Shown piece after piece: positions 27,098 through 36,241 of a stretch of DNA of 64,000 nucleotides (positions within the stretch are counted from its first letter, which is position 1; each line of letters opens with the position of its first letter). The notes below the pieces were generated by a model, which saw only the letters and a program-made list of their open reading frames with translations, did not search any database and was not told the DNA's origin. A program made the position numbers and the translations under genes. Source of the stretch: Acidobacterium capsulatum ATCC 51196 (GTDB taxonomy: Bacteria > Acidobacteriota > Terriglobia > Terriglobales > Acidobacteriaceae). The stretch covers positions 3,968,001-4,032,000 of the forward strand of contig NC_012483.1 in the NCBI RefSeq assembly GCF_000022565.1. Reading direction: 5' to 3'.

Positions 27098-28666
27098 ATG
27101 CGAACATTTGCCGCCATTGATATCGGTTCCAACTCCTGCCGCCTCAAGATCGCGCGCGTCGTGCAGCACCAGTTGCGCACCGTGTTTGAGGATCGTGAAG
27201 TCACGCGCCTGGGGGCGAGCGTCTTTGAGACCGGCCTGATTTCGCCTGAGGCCATGGCCAACACCATTCAGGCGCTCAAGCGCTTTCACAAGGCCGTGCA
27301 GATGCACAGCGTGGACCGCGCCCGTTGCGTGGCCACCTCGGCTATGCGCGATGCCCGCAACGCGCGCGCCTTTCGCGCCTGGGTGAAAGACGAGACCGGG
27401 TGGGAGATTGAAATTATCTCGGGCCTCGAAGAGGGCCGTCTCATTCATCATGGCGTGGTCAGCACGGAGCAGGGCGCGGCGGGCCGCTGCCTGCTGATGG
27501 ACCTTGGCGGCGGAAGCTGCGAAATTACGCTTTCTGAGCAGCGCCGCATCAAGGCCATGGTGAGCCTGCCGCTGGGCGCGGTGCGGCTCACGCAGGAGTT
27601 TCTGCGCAGCGATCCGCCGGCCAAAGAAGAAGTGGCGCGCATGAAGCAGTTCATTGCGCGCGAGTTGCGCCGTTCGGCCCGCAAGATTGATACCGAAGGC
27701 GTCAAGCTGGTCATTGCCACCTCGGGCACGGCGGCGGCGCTGGCCGAGGCGAGCGCGGCGATGCTTAAACCGTCCAAGGCTGCCAAGGGCCGGGTCAAAG
27801 CACGCTCCAATGCCAAGGCCGTTCCCGGGCATACGGCCACCGCAGAGCAGGTGCGCCTGCTGGCCGACAAGCTGACCAAGCTCAACAACGAGGCCCGCAG
27901 CGGCGTGGAGGGCATCGGAGCCCGCCGCTCAGAGATCATCGTGGCCGGGGCGCAGGTCTATGCCGAGCTGCTGGAGCACTATGACCTGCCGGGATTTCGC
28001 TACTCTCCGCTGGGCCTGCGCGACGGCATGCTCTCGCAAATGCTCGCAGAGGAAGACGCCCGCACCAGCGCGCACCAGCAGTTTGAGCGCGAGCGCTGGG
28101 CCGGCGTCATGGAGCTGTGCCGCCGCTACGGGGTCGATCCCCGTCAGGCCGAGCCGGTGCGCGCGCATGCCGTGCAGTTGTTTCATGACCTCGCTGCCGT
28201 ACACCAGTTGCCCGAGGAGTACGAACTCTATCTTGAGGCCGCGGCCATGCTGCGCGATGTGGGCAAGTTTCTCAACTATCAGGGGCACCACCGGCACGCG
28301 CAGTACATCATCGCCAACTCTGAGGTCTATGGCTTCACGCCGCAGCAGCGCGTCATCACCTCAGCCATTGCGCGTTACCTGGGCAAGAGCCGCCCCACGC
28401 CCGAGGGCCGCACCATGCGCGACGTTCCACCTGAGGAGCACGAACACGTCAAACGCGCCGTGGTGCTGTTGCGCCTTGCCGCCGGCCTCAATCAGGACCG
28501 CGCCAGCGATGTGCTCAAAGCAAAGGCGCGGGTCTATCCGCGCCAGGTGATTCTGGAATTGCTGCCGGGCCGTACCGGCGCGGAGCTGGAGCTATGGTCG
28601 CTCCGTAAAGAGGCGGCTTACTTCCGCGAAGTCTTTCGCCGCGACCTCTTGGTCACCTTGCCGTAG
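27098..28666 (+). CDS. Ppx/GppA-family exopolyphosphatase
   Basis: A 522-aa protein of the ASKHA-fold Ppx/GppA family, which removes terminal phosphate from polyP or hydrolyses pppGpp. The signature starts FAAIDIGSNSCRLKIARV, with ATSAMRDARN and LLMDLGGGSCEITL completing the active site. The C-terminal HD-like domain includes AAMLRDVGKFLNYQGHHRHA. A Lys/Ala/Arg-rich insert at about residues 222-245 separates the two. The ATG at 27098 is preferred to a TTG at 27092; no strong ribosome-binding site is visible. Its last 49 bases overlap the 3' end of the opposite-strand sixA. Confidence 0.92.
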   Translation: MRTFAAIDIGSNSCRLKIARVVQHQLRTVFEDREVTRLGASVFETGLISPEAMANTIQALKRFHKAVQMHSVDRARCVATSAMRDARNARAFRAWVKDETGWEIEIISGLEEGRLIHHGVVSTEQGAAGRCLLMDLGGGSCEITLSEQRRIKAMVSLPLGAVRLTQEFLRSDPPAKEEVARMKQFIARELRRSARKIDTEGVKLVIATSGTAAALAEASAAMLKPSKAAKGRVKARSNAKAVPGHTATAEQVRLLADKLTKLNNEARSGVEGIGARRSEIIVAGAQVYAELLEHYDLPGFRYSPLGLRDGMLSQMLAEEDARTSAHQQFERERWAGVMELCRRYGVDPRQAEPVRAHAVQLFHDLAAVHQLPEEYELYLEAAAMLRDVGKFLNYQGHHRHAQYIIANSEVYGFTPQQRVITSAIARYLGKSRPTPEGRTMRDVPPEEHEHVKRAVVLLRLAAGLNQDRASDVLKAKARVYPRQVILELLPGRTGAELELWSLRKEAAYFREVFRRDLLVTLP

Positions 28667-29163
28667 ACACCGCGCAAAATGCGGGGATCCACCAGCCAGT
28701 GCAACGTGCCCGGCCGCCGGGTCATGTCCACGCGGGCGAGTGCGCCTTTGCGCATGCGCAGACTGGTTTTTCCGGTGCTGCAGATCGCGCCCAGAAAAGC
28801 CGCCAGATTGGGATTGTGCCCCACAACCAGCACATTTTCGAGCTCCGGCTGGCCCTCCTCGGGCTCTTCGAGGCGTAGCAGAAAATCCTCAAACTGGCGC
28901 AGCGTCGCGCCTGGCGAGAGCGCTTCGGTGATGAGAATCTCTGCCTCATAACCGACCTCAGTGCCCACAAACGAAGCTGTCTGCTGCGCGCGCTTGAGAG
29001 GGCTCGAGACGATGAGGTCAAATTGCACCTTGAGCGAATTCAGGTAGCTGCCGAGCAGAATGCACTGCTGCTTGCCCTCTTTGTCGAGCGGACGGCGCAC
29101 ATCGATGACAGGATTGGGACGGCGCGTTCCCGCGCTTGCATGTCGAAGAAAATAAAGATTCAT
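28618..29163 (-). CDS. sixA: SixA-like phosphohistidine phosphatase
   Basis: A 181-aa histidine-phosphatase-superfamily protein. The catalytic RHG motif is LYFLRHASAG at the N-terminus, the second Arg region is IVSSPLKRAQQTA, and the late His lies in NVLVVGHNPNLAAFLG. SixA removes phosphate from His-containing phosphotransfer domains; in this family the partner can also be another phosphohistidine protein. The start at 29163 puts the RHG motif at residue 7. The C-terminus (KVTKRSRRKTSRK) is strongly basic and lies within the overlap with ppx. Confidence 0.85.
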   Translation of the reverse strand: MNLYFLRHASAGTRRPNPVIDVRRPLDKEGKQQCILLGSYLNSLKVQFDLIVSSPLKRAQQTASFVGTEVGYEAEILITEALSPGATLRQFEDFLLRLEEPEEGQPELENVLVVGHNPNLAAFLGAICSTGKTSLRMRKGALARVDMTRRPGTLHWLVDPRILRGVYGKVTKRSRRKTSRK

Positions 29164-29356
29164 AGGGTTGTCTTGGACGGCGGCTGGCTGCGTGGCCAGC
29201 CGCCTTTTAACCTGATTGTAACAATCGGATGGCCGGTGAATTGTTAATTCTGCGGGGCTTTGGCAGGCAGACAGGCACACGCGCGGCTCTCGGCGCGCAG
29301 GTGCTCAGGTAGGATGAGAAACAACTTTTCCGCACCGGTTCAGGAGACAGAGACGC

Positions 29357-29905
29357 ATGGCAACAAAGAGAGTGAGCTTTTTGAAATCCGCAATCGTGGC
29401 AGCCGCATGCCTGGTTGTGTTGACTCCGTACGGACGTGCTGCCAGCGATAGCTTCAAGCCTCTGACACGCGTCGGCGAGGCCATGCCGTCCTTCACCGTG
29501 AAGGAGCTTTCTGGCAGCACCTTCTCGATGGCGCGGGAGCGCGGCAAAGTCGTGGTGGTGAACTTCTGGGCGACGTGGTGCCCGCCGTGCCGTCTTGAAA
29601 TGCCGCGACTCGAAAGAGAGATATGGGACAAGTACCAATCCAATCCCGGCTTTGCCATGGTCGCCATCGCACGCCAGCAAACTGAGGCCACCATCGCCGG
29701 CTTCCACAAAGCGCATGTGGAGTTCACCTATCCGCTGGCCTATGACCCGGCGCGCAAGGTCTATGCAAAGTTCGCCGATGCCGGCATTCCGCGCAGCTAT
29801 GTGGTGGACAAGCACGGCCGAATCGTCTTTCAGAGCGTCGGCTACCAGGCAGGCGACATCCAAAAGCTCAACCGCGCCGTCGAGAAAGCGCTTGCGGCCA
29901 GATAA
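29357..29905 (+). CDS. TlpA/ResA-like periplasmic thioredoxin
   Basis: A 182-aa protein with a signal peptide or N-terminal anchor (SFLKSAIVAAACLVVLTPYG). The TlpA-type domain follows: MPSFTVKELSGSTFSM, then VVVVNFWATWCPPCRLEMPR with Cys75 and Cys78, and the cis-Pro region DAGIPRSYVVDKHGRIVF. It likely reduces disulfides in the periplasm, for example during cytochrome c maturation; no such gene is nearby. It is divergent from sixA and convergent with ppk. Confidence 0.9.
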   Translation: MATKRVSFLKSAIVAAACLVVLTPYGRAASDSFKPLTRVGEAMPSFTVKELSGSTFSMARERGKVVVVNFWATWCPPCRLEMPRLEREIWDKYQSNPGFAMVAIARQQTEATIAGFHKAHVEFTYPLAYDPARKVYAKFADAGIPRSYVVDKHGRIVFQSVGYQAGDIQKLNRAVEKALAAR

Positions 29906-29913
29906 ATGGCTCC

Positions 29914-29946
29914 GTCATTCTTCGCGCCGTGGGCGCGAAGAATGAC
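29914..29946. terminator. Hairpin between tlpA-like gene and ppk
   Basis: A 15-base perfect stem, GTCATTCTTCGCGCC/GGCGCGAAGAATGAC, with a 3-base loop. It lacks a U tract but sits exactly between two convergent genes. Its arms resemble a common GTCATTCT...AGAATGAC intergenic repeat. Confidence 0.65.
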
Positions 29947-29952
29947 CGCACA

Positions 29953-32259
29953 CTAGCGCAGCGTCGATTCCGCCGGGTCCAGTTCCTCGTCGCCCGGCTC
30001 TTCGCGCCTGATCGCGCCGTTCGCGGCTCCGCTGCCAGTCACCGGCTTCATTGCGCTGGTGGCTGCTTTTTTCGCGCTCTTTTTCGGGGCAGATTTTTTC
30101 TTTGCCGCAGGGGCTGGAGCCGTTTCCGCCTGCACATCTTCGAGCGAAATCGTCACCGCCGCGGGAATCTGCCGCGCATTCGCCTTGCCCTCGGCCACGC
30201 GAATCAGAAAATCCTGCGAACTGAAGACCGGCGCATCCTTGGCGGAAGCCGCACTGCCGATGGGTCTGTATTCGCCGTCCGCCTGCAGATAGCGAGCCTT
30301 CACGGTATCGGCCAGGCATGCGCCCACAATCTCCTCGCGAATGCGCGTCCTCAGTTGTGCGTCGCGGACCGGGAAGATCGTCTCGCAGCGCTCGAAGAGG
30401 TTGCGCGGCATCCAGTCAGCGCTGCCGCAGTAGATTTCCGCCGCGCCGCCGTTTTCAAAGTAGAAGATGCGGCTGTGCTCCAGAAAGCGCCCGACAATGG
30501 AACGCACGCGAATGTTTTCGCTCATGCCCTTCACTCCGGGCCGCAGCGAGCAGATGCCGCGCACGATGAGGTCAATCTGCACGCCCGCATTCGAGGCCTC
30601 GTACAGTGCCTCAATCACGCTGCGCTCGAGCAGCGAATTCATCTTGGCGATGATGCGCGCCGGGCGGCCGGCGCGCGCATGGCTCGTCTCGCGGTGAATG
30701 AGCCGCATGAAGTTCTCGGCCAGCGTCAGCGGAGCCACCAGCAGCGGCGCATAATCGTCTGACTCCGAGTGCGCCGTGAGGTAGTTGAACACGTTGTGCA
30801 CGCCTGCCGTAATCTCGGGGTCGGCTGTGAGCAGGCTCAGGTCGGTGTAGAAGCGGGCCGTGTTCGGGTTGTAGTTGCCCGTGCCCAGGTGGGCATAGCG
30901 GCGAATCTCGCCATCGGGATCGCGCCGCACCAGCAACGCCAGCTTGCAATGCGTCTTGAGGCCCACGATGCCATGAAAGACCTGCACGCCCGCATCTTCG
31001 AGCGCGCGCGCCCAGCGAATGTTGGAGGCTTCATCAAAGCGAGCCGTCAGTTCCACGACCACCGTCACTTCTTTGGTGGCGGCGGCCTCGGTCAGCGCGC
31101 GAAAGATCGGCGAGTCGCTGCTGGTGCGGTAGAGCGTCTGCTTAATGGAGACGACATTCGGATCCTCGGCCGCGGCCTCAATGAACTCCACCACGCCATC
31201 GTAGGAATCATAGGGGTGGTGCAGCAGCACATCGCGCTGGCGCAGCTCGTCAAACAAGTCCGTGGACTTGCGGTGCAGCCGCAGCTCCCGAGCCGCAAAC
31301 GGCGCGTACTTCAGGTCGGGTCGCGGCGTGTCGCTGTAGAGATTCATTAGCCGGGAGAGATTCACCGGGCCATCGGTGCGATAGACCTGCGTCTCGTCCA
31401 GCTCAAAGTTCACGCGCAGCCGCTCGACAATCTCATTGTCGGCATCGCGCTCAATTTCCAACCGCACGGCGTCGCCCTTGCGGCGATTGTGCAACTCGCT
31501 GCGCACGGTTTCGAGCAGATTGCGCGACTCTTCTTCCTGAAAGTAGAGGTTGCTGTTGCGGGTGACGCGAAAGGCGGCCTTCGACAGAATTTCGTAGCCG
31601 CGATACATCGCCGCCGCATTGCGTTCGATGAGGTCATGCAAAAAAATGTAGTCGATCGTGCCCCCGGCTGAGGGCAACTGCACCAGGCGCGGCAGTGCGC
31701 GGGGCACCGTCACCACTCCCAGAACCGGATCGCTGGTAGCCTTGCGCTTGCTGTGCAGCAGCAGCGCGATGCACAGCGCCTTGTTGAGCACGCGCGGAAA
31801 TGGGTGCGCCGGATCAATGGTGATGGGCGTCAGCAGGGGATCGACCTCGCGCTGGTAGAACGCGTTCGCGGCCTCGCGCGCGGCTTCGTCCATCTCGCTC
31901 CAGCTCAGCACGCGAATGCCGCGCTCACGCAGTGCCGGCACCAGTTGCTGCTTCCAGCAGCAGTACTGCTCGTCCACGTAGGCGTGCATCTGCCGGGTGA
32001 GCGTGTCCAGCGTCTCTTCGAGGGTGAAACCGTCGGCGTCTGCCTCGTTGTAGCCGTCTTCAATGCGCTGCAGCATGCCCGCCACGCGAATTTCGACAAA
32101 CTCATCCAGATTGCTGGCCGTAATAGCGAGAAATTTCACCCGCTCCAGCAGCGGATTGGCCTCATTTTCGGCTTCTTCGAGCACGCGCCGGTTGAAGCGC
32201 AGCCAGGATTCGTCCCGTCCAAAAAAGCGGCTCGTCAATGCAGGTTTTGTCTTCGTCAT
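29953..32259 (-). CDS. ppk: Polyphosphate kinase PPK1
   Basis: A 768-aa enzyme that polymerises the terminal phosphate of ATP into polyP, reversibly. N-terminal and head domains (SRFFGRDESWLRFNRRVLEE) precede the two phospholipase D-like catalytic domains. The active-site histidines are present: His437 in GLKTHCKLALLV, His457 in YAHLGTGNYNPNTA, and a third in GRFLEHSRIFYF. After the conserved core, about 60 residues are Ala/Lys-rich and probably disordered (AAKKKSAPKKSAKKAATSA), an addition to the usual length of about 700. It lies close to CHAD, Ppx/GppA and SixA genes, forming a polyP neighbourhood. Confidence 0.97.
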   Translation of the reverse strand: MTKTKPALTSRFFGRDESWLRFNRRVLEEAENEANPLLERVKFLAITASNLDEFVEIRVAGMLQRIEDGYNEADADGFTLEETLDTLTRQMHAYVDEQYCCWKQQLVPALRERGIRVLSWSEMDEAAREAANAFYQREVDPLLTPITIDPAHPFPRVLNKALCIALLLHSKRKATSDPVLGVVTVPRALPRLVQLPSAGGTIDYIFLHDLIERNAAAMYRGYEILSKAAFRVTRNSNLYFQEEESRNLLETVRSELHNRRKGDAVRLEIERDADNEIVERLRVNFELDETQVYRTDGPVNLSRLMNLYSDTPRPDLKYAPFAARELRLHRKSTDLFDELRQRDVLLHHPYDSYDGVVEFIEAAAEDPNVVSIKQTLYRTSSDSPIFRALTEAAATKEVTVVVELTARFDEASNIRWARALEDAGVQVFHGIVGLKTHCKLALLVRRDPDGEIRRYAHLGTGNYNPNTARFYTDLSLLTADPEITAGVHNVFNYLTAHSESDDYAPLLVAPLTLAENFMRLIHRETSHARAGRPARIIAKMNSLLERSVIEALYEASNAGVQIDLIVRGICSLRPGVKGMSENIRVRSIVGRFLEHSRIFYFENGGAAEIYCGSADWMPRNLFERCETIFPVRDAQLRTRIREEIVGACLADTVKARYLQADGEYRPIGSAASAKDAPVFSSQDFLIRVAEGKANARQIPAAVTISLEDVQAETAPAPAAKKKSAPKKSAKKAATSAMKPVTGSGAANGAIRREEPGDEELDPAESTLR

Positions 32260-32440
32260 AGTTACTCGTGTGCTGGCCCGCCGCTCAGCAGATTGCTTCC
32301 ATCTTCTTCATACCGCAGGCGATGGCCTTGCGATGTGAATCTCGCAACAAAGAAGCAGCAGGCTCGTGGAGTTGGATGCCACGGTTGACTTGCCTAAACG
32401 TACAGCAGAGGATACAGAAAGGGAAAGGACCGAGAAAATC

Positions 32441-33019
32441 ATGGCCAATCAGGATTGCATAGAGCCCGGCGGGGCCGGCGCGCTGCGGGCCGAACACACC
32501 GCGCTCGAACTCTTTCAACTGGCCTCTCTGCTGGTCGGCGAGCCGCAGTCGGCCGCGCGCCTGGTCGAGGAGACCGTGACATCGATGGAAATGGACCCCT
32601 GCGCCGCCCAACCCGGCATGGAGCAGGCCGCCCGCGAAAAACTTGCTGCCCACGCTTTGCTCTGGATGCAGCAGCGGGATCCGGAATCCTTTGCCGTCAC
32701 TGCGGAATCGGAGCCCGTCACTTCTTGCGTCGAAACGGACGACATGGAGGCCAGCGGCATCACCAGCGAGCGCCTGGCCCAGTTGCTGAGCGGCGCGCAA
32801 CGGCAGGAACTGCGCACCTGGCTGGATGGTCTGCCGCTCGCCTCCCGCGCCATCTTTGTGCAGCGTGCCGTGCTGGGCCGCGACAACAGCGCGACCGCCG
32901 AAGCCATGCAGGCCGCGGGCCGGGGCTGGACGCCGGATGCCGTGAGCCTGGCCTTCCGCTCCGCTCTCTGCTCGCTGGCCAACCAGCTCGCCCACTCGGC
33001 CGCGAGCGCTACGGCCTGA
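32441..33019 (+). CDS. Hypothetical protein with a weak sigma-70-like tail
   Basis: A 192-aa acidic, Ala/Leu-rich protein from the ATG at 32441 (an ATG at 32366 would add 25 residues). No signal peptide or membrane segment. The C-terminal half (LRTWLDGLPLASRAIFVQRAVLGRDNSATAEAM) has the rhythm of sigma-factor region 4, with LP...R.IF.QRAV..., but no convincing DNA-recognition helix. It might be a degenerate ECF-like protein; I do not assign a function. It is divergent from ppk and ends at a palindrome. Confidence 0.6.
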   Translation: MANQDCIEPGGAGALRAEHTALELFQLASLLVGEPQSAARLVEETVTSMEMDPCAAQPGMEQAAREKLAAHALLWMQQRDPESFAVTAESEPVTSCVETDDMEASGITSERLAQLLSGAQRQELRTWLDGLPLASRAIFVQRAVLGRDNSATAEAMQAAGRGWTPDAVSLAFRSALCSLANQLAHSAASATA

Positions 33020-33029
33020 TCTTCCTTGT

Positions 33030-33053
33030 GAGCCTGCCACGCGTGGCAGGCTC
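33030..33053 (+). terminator. Palindrome after the hypothetical gene
   Basis: A perfect 24-base palindrome (half-site GAGCCTGCCACG) ten bases after the stop, followed by only TTGC. It probably acts as a transcript end. Confidence 0.65.
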
Positions 33054-33259
33054 TTGCAGGGCGCATCCTGCCTGGATTGCTGCCTCGATTGCCGCCCTGA
33101 TTTCGCCGATTCCTGCAAACCCCAGTCTCTTTCGCAAAAGTTTTTGCATTCTTCGCGGTGCACGGGCATCCAATTTGCGTATCGTAAAGTGCGTAAGACT
33201 TTCTGCGTTTGAAGCAGGCTGTCATCAGGTGTCTGTCTAACCAAGAGGAAACAGATTCA

Positions 33260-34726
33260 GTGTTTGAAGCTGGCAAAAGAAAAGCGACCAGCGCTGCCGC
33301 GAGCTGCGTTTTATTGGCCGCCGCCGTCGTCGTGGCGGCTCCCATGGCCCGCGGGCAGCAGCAGGGCAGCGGAGTCACCGCACCGCCGCCGCCCATTCAG
33401 ATCATCCAACCGCAGATTGACAGCTCCACCTACAAGGGGAGCGCCTCCAACGGTAAAGTGACGCCCGGCGTGCTTCCGCTCTCGCTCGATGAAGCTATTC
33501 AGCGCGGGCTGCAACACAATCTTGGCCTGTTGCTGACTACGCAGACGGCCACCACGGCGCGCGGCAATCAGCTCGATCAGTTGCAGTCGCTGCTGCCCAC
33601 CGTGAAAGGCAAGCTCACTGAGGCAGTGCAGGAGTCTGACCTGCAGGCCGAGGGGCTGCGCGTGCCCGGTTTTCCGGCGATCATCGGGCCTTACGGCTAC
33701 ACCGATCTGCGCGGCACCTTCGAGTGGTCTTTGCTGAACCTCTCTGACCTGCAAAACTATCTGGCCACCAAGCATGACTTCGCGGCCTCAAAGCTCTCTG
33801 CCGAAGACGCGCGCAACATGGTCGTGCTCACTGTCGGCAATGCCTATCTGCTGGTCGTGGCCGACAAGGCCACCATCGCCGCCGATCAGGCGCAGGTGGC
33901 TACGGCCAAAGTCTCTCTCGATCAGGCCATCGACGAGCACAACGCGGGCACCACGCCGCGGCTCGATGTGCTGCGCGCCCGGGTCGATTACCAGACCGAA
34001 GAGCAGAATCTGATCTCCGCGCAAAATGCGTTTCAAAAAGACAAGATCGCGCTGGCCCGCGCCATCGGTCTGCCTCTGGAGCAGAAGTTTGCCGTGACCG
34101 ATACCGTGCCCTACGCGCCGCTCGATCACATCGACGAGGCCCAGGCCGTGGAGCAGGCGCTGGCCAACCGGAAAGATCTGCAGGCGATGCAGCAGAAGCT
34201 TGAGGCCGCCCGGCATGCGCGCACAGCCGCGACTGCCGAGCGGCTGCCCACCGTCAAATTCAACGGTGATTATGGAGACATCGGTGTCAATCTCGCGCAC
34301 TCCCATGGCACCGGCGACGCCACCGGCTCGCTCGATGTGCCCATCTTTGAGGAGTTCAAGCTACGCGGAGATGCCAGGCAGGCTCAGGCGCAGCTCGATC
34401 AGCAGCAGGACCAGCTCAGCAATCTGCGGGGGCAAATCACGGCCGATGTGGACGACGCGCTGCTCGACATGCAGTCGTCTGAGAAGCAGGTGCAGGTCGC
34501 GCAAAGCAATGTATCGCTGGCCAGGGAAGCCTTGAAAGAGGCGCAGGAGCGTTACCAGGCCGGCGTTTCTGACAATCTCGCGGTCTCGCAGGCGCAGCAG
34601 GCGCTCGCGCAGGCCGATGCGCAATATGTGAGCAGCCTTTACGCCCACAACGTGGCCAAGCTTTCGCTGGCGCGCGCCATGGGCGTGGCTGACAGCAGCT
34701 ACAAGACTTATCTGGGAGGCAAGTAA
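33260..34726 (+). CDS. TolC-family outer-membrane efflux protein
   Basis: From the GTG at 33260 (AAGAGGAA nine bases upstream) a 488-aa protein with a signal peptide (AASCVLLAAAVVVAAPMARG, ending RGQQQ). Two TolC repeats follow, with long heptad-rich helices (VATAKVSLDQAIDEHNAG; AREALKEAQERYQAGVSDN) and the family motif LDEAIQRGLQHNLGLLL. It would form the trimeric outer-membrane channel. The next gene is the membrane-fusion partner, starting right after its stop, but there is no inner-membrane permease in this operon. Confidence 0.88.
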   Translation: MFEAGKRKATSAAASCVLLAAAVVVAAPMARGQQQGSGVTAPPPPIQIIQPQIDSSTYKGSASNGKVTPGVLPLSLDEAIQRGLQHNLGLLLTTQTATTARGNQLDQLQSLLPTVKGKLTEAVQESDLQAEGLRVPGFPAIIGPYGYTDLRGTFEWSLLNLSDLQNYLATKHDFAASKLSAEDARNMVVLTVGNAYLLVVADKATIAADQAQVATAKVSLDQAIDEHNAGTTPRLDVLRARVDYQTEEQNLISAQNAFQKDKIALARAIGLPLEQKFAVTDTVPYAPLDHIDEAQAVEQALANRKDLQAMQQKLEAARHARTAATAERLPTVKFNGDYGDIGVNLAHSHGTGDATGSLDVPIFEEFKLRGDARQAQAQLDQQQDQLSNLRGQITADVDDALLDMQSSEKQVQVAQSNVSLAREALKEAQERYQAGVSDNLAVSQAQQALAQADAQYVSSLYAHNVAKLSLARAMGVADSSYKTYLGGK

Positions 34727-35968
34727 GTGGCGGACCAAAATCCCGAACAGAAAAATACGCCGGCAGACGAGCAGCAGCTCGACAAGCCGGAAAATCTGCG
34801 CCCCAAGTCGCGCAAGCGCTTCATCCTCTTCGGGGTGATCGCCATTGTTCTCATTGGAGGCGGCCTCTATTGGTGGCACTCCACGTTCTATGAAAACACC
34901 GACGACGCACAGATTGACGGAAACATCATTCAGATCTCCTCGCGCATCAGCGGCCATGTGCTCAACGTGGAGGTGCAGCAGAATCAGTCCGTGAAGAAGG
35001 GCGAAATTCTGGTAGAGCTCGACCCCACCGACTACGAGACCGCGGTCAAACAGGACGAAGCCGACCTGGCCAGCGCCGAAGCGAATTACGAAGCTGCCAC
35101 GGTCAACGTGCCCATCACGCATGTGAGCACCAGCAGCACGCTGAGTTCAGCGGATGCGACCGTACTCAGCGCCCGTGACTCGGTGGCGCAGGCCGAGCGC
35201 CAGTTGCAGGCCGCCAGAGCACAGGTGCTCTCCGCGCAGGCCAATTACACCAAGGCAAAGCTCGACCTCAAGCGCTACACCTCGCTGGTGCAGAAAGACG
35301 TCATCTCGCGCCAGCAATATGACGCCGCCGTGGCCACGGCCACCGCCGATCAGGCTGCCGTGCAGCAGGCCGAAGCCGACGTACAGGCCTATCAGGCCGC
35401 GGTGAGCGTTGCGCATGCCAAGGTAGCGCAGGCGCAGGCATCGTACCGCAACGCGCAGACCGGCCCGCGCCAGGTCGCCATTCAAAAGGCCAAGGCGGAT
35501 CAGGCCGCCGCGCAGGTCAAGCTGGCCGAGGCCAAGCTGCAGCAGGCCAAGCTCAACCTCAGCTATTGCATCATTCGCGCGCCGGAGTCAGGCATTGTGA
35601 CCACCAAGAGCGTCGAGGTCGGGCAAAACGTCAGCATCGGTCAGAACATGGCTACGCTGGTCTCGCTCGACAATGTTTGGGTCACCGCCAACTTCAAGGA
35701 AACGCAGTTGGACAACATGAAGGTCGGCCAGCCCGTCACCATTTCGGTGGATGCCTATGGCGGCAAGCAGTTTGACGGTAAGGTGACTGAAATCGGCGGA
35801 GCTACCGGCTCCATGTTGAGCCTCTTTCCGCCCGAGAATGCGACTGGCAACTACGTCAAGGTGGTGCAGCGCATCCCGGTGCGCATCGACTTCACCAATC
35901 CCAGCCAGGACAAGGACCACATGCTGCGCCCGGGCATGTCGGTCGAGCCCAAAGTGCGCATCAAGTGA
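34727..35968 (+). CDS. EmrA/HlyD-family membrane fusion protein
   Basis: A 413-aa periplasmic adaptor with a single N-terminal membrane helix (FILFGVIAIVLIGGGLYWWH). The start is a GTG directly after the TolC-like stop, with GGGAGG eight bases upstream. Lipoyl half-motifs flank a long coiled coil rich in Ala and Gln (residues about 105-275), the EmrA layout: SSRISGHVLNVEVQQNQSV and IIRAPESGIVTTKSVEVGQN. It would bridge a permease to the TolC-like channel. The natural partner, a DHA2 pump, is 14 kb away. A strong terminator follows. Confidence 0.9.
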   Translation: MADQNPEQKNTPADEQQLDKPENLRPKSRKRFILFGVIAIVLIGGGLYWWHSTFYENTDDAQIDGNIIQISSRISGHVLNVEVQQNQSVKKGEILVELDPTDYETAVKQDEADLASAEANYEAATVNVPITHVSTSSTLSSADATVLSARDSVAQAERQLQAARAQVLSAQANYTKAKLDLKRYTSLVQKDVISRQQYDAAVATATADQAAVQQAEADVQAYQAAVSVAHAKVAQAQASYRNAQTGPRQVAIQKAKADQAAAQVKLAEAKLQQAKLNLSYCIIRAPESGIVTTKSVEVGQNVSIGQNMATLVSLDNVWVTANFKETQLDNMKVGQPVTISVDAYGGKQFDGKVTEIGGATGSMLSLFPPENATGNYVKVVQRIPVRIDFTNPSQDKDHMLRPGMSVEPKVRIK

Positions 35969-36008
35969 ATTCTCGCGGTTGAGCTTGCAGCGCAACGGCT
36001 ATTCCCGG

Positions 36009-36038
36009 AAAGACGCCCTCCCGCGAGGGCGTCTTTTT
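36009..36038 (+). terminator. Terminator after the EmrA-like gene
   Basis: A 12-base stem, AAAGACGCCCTC/GAGGGCGTCTTT, with a 4-base loop, followed by further T residues. Confidence 0.92.
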
Positions 36039-36241
36039 CTTGCTTTCGTCTCCTGATAGAGATGCCTTTTCCTTCGGTACAATCCCGGGGATTCCAGCCC
36101 CTCCGGTTGCCTGCAGTCCCCGGCACGCCAGGCCTTCTCAACATTTAATTCCGCCGAACCCTCCCGCTCTCTGGCATCATCTATCACACAGGCCCTTTCT
36201 TTCCGGCGATTCCCGCCGCCGCGCCTGCCCCTGAGGATCGT

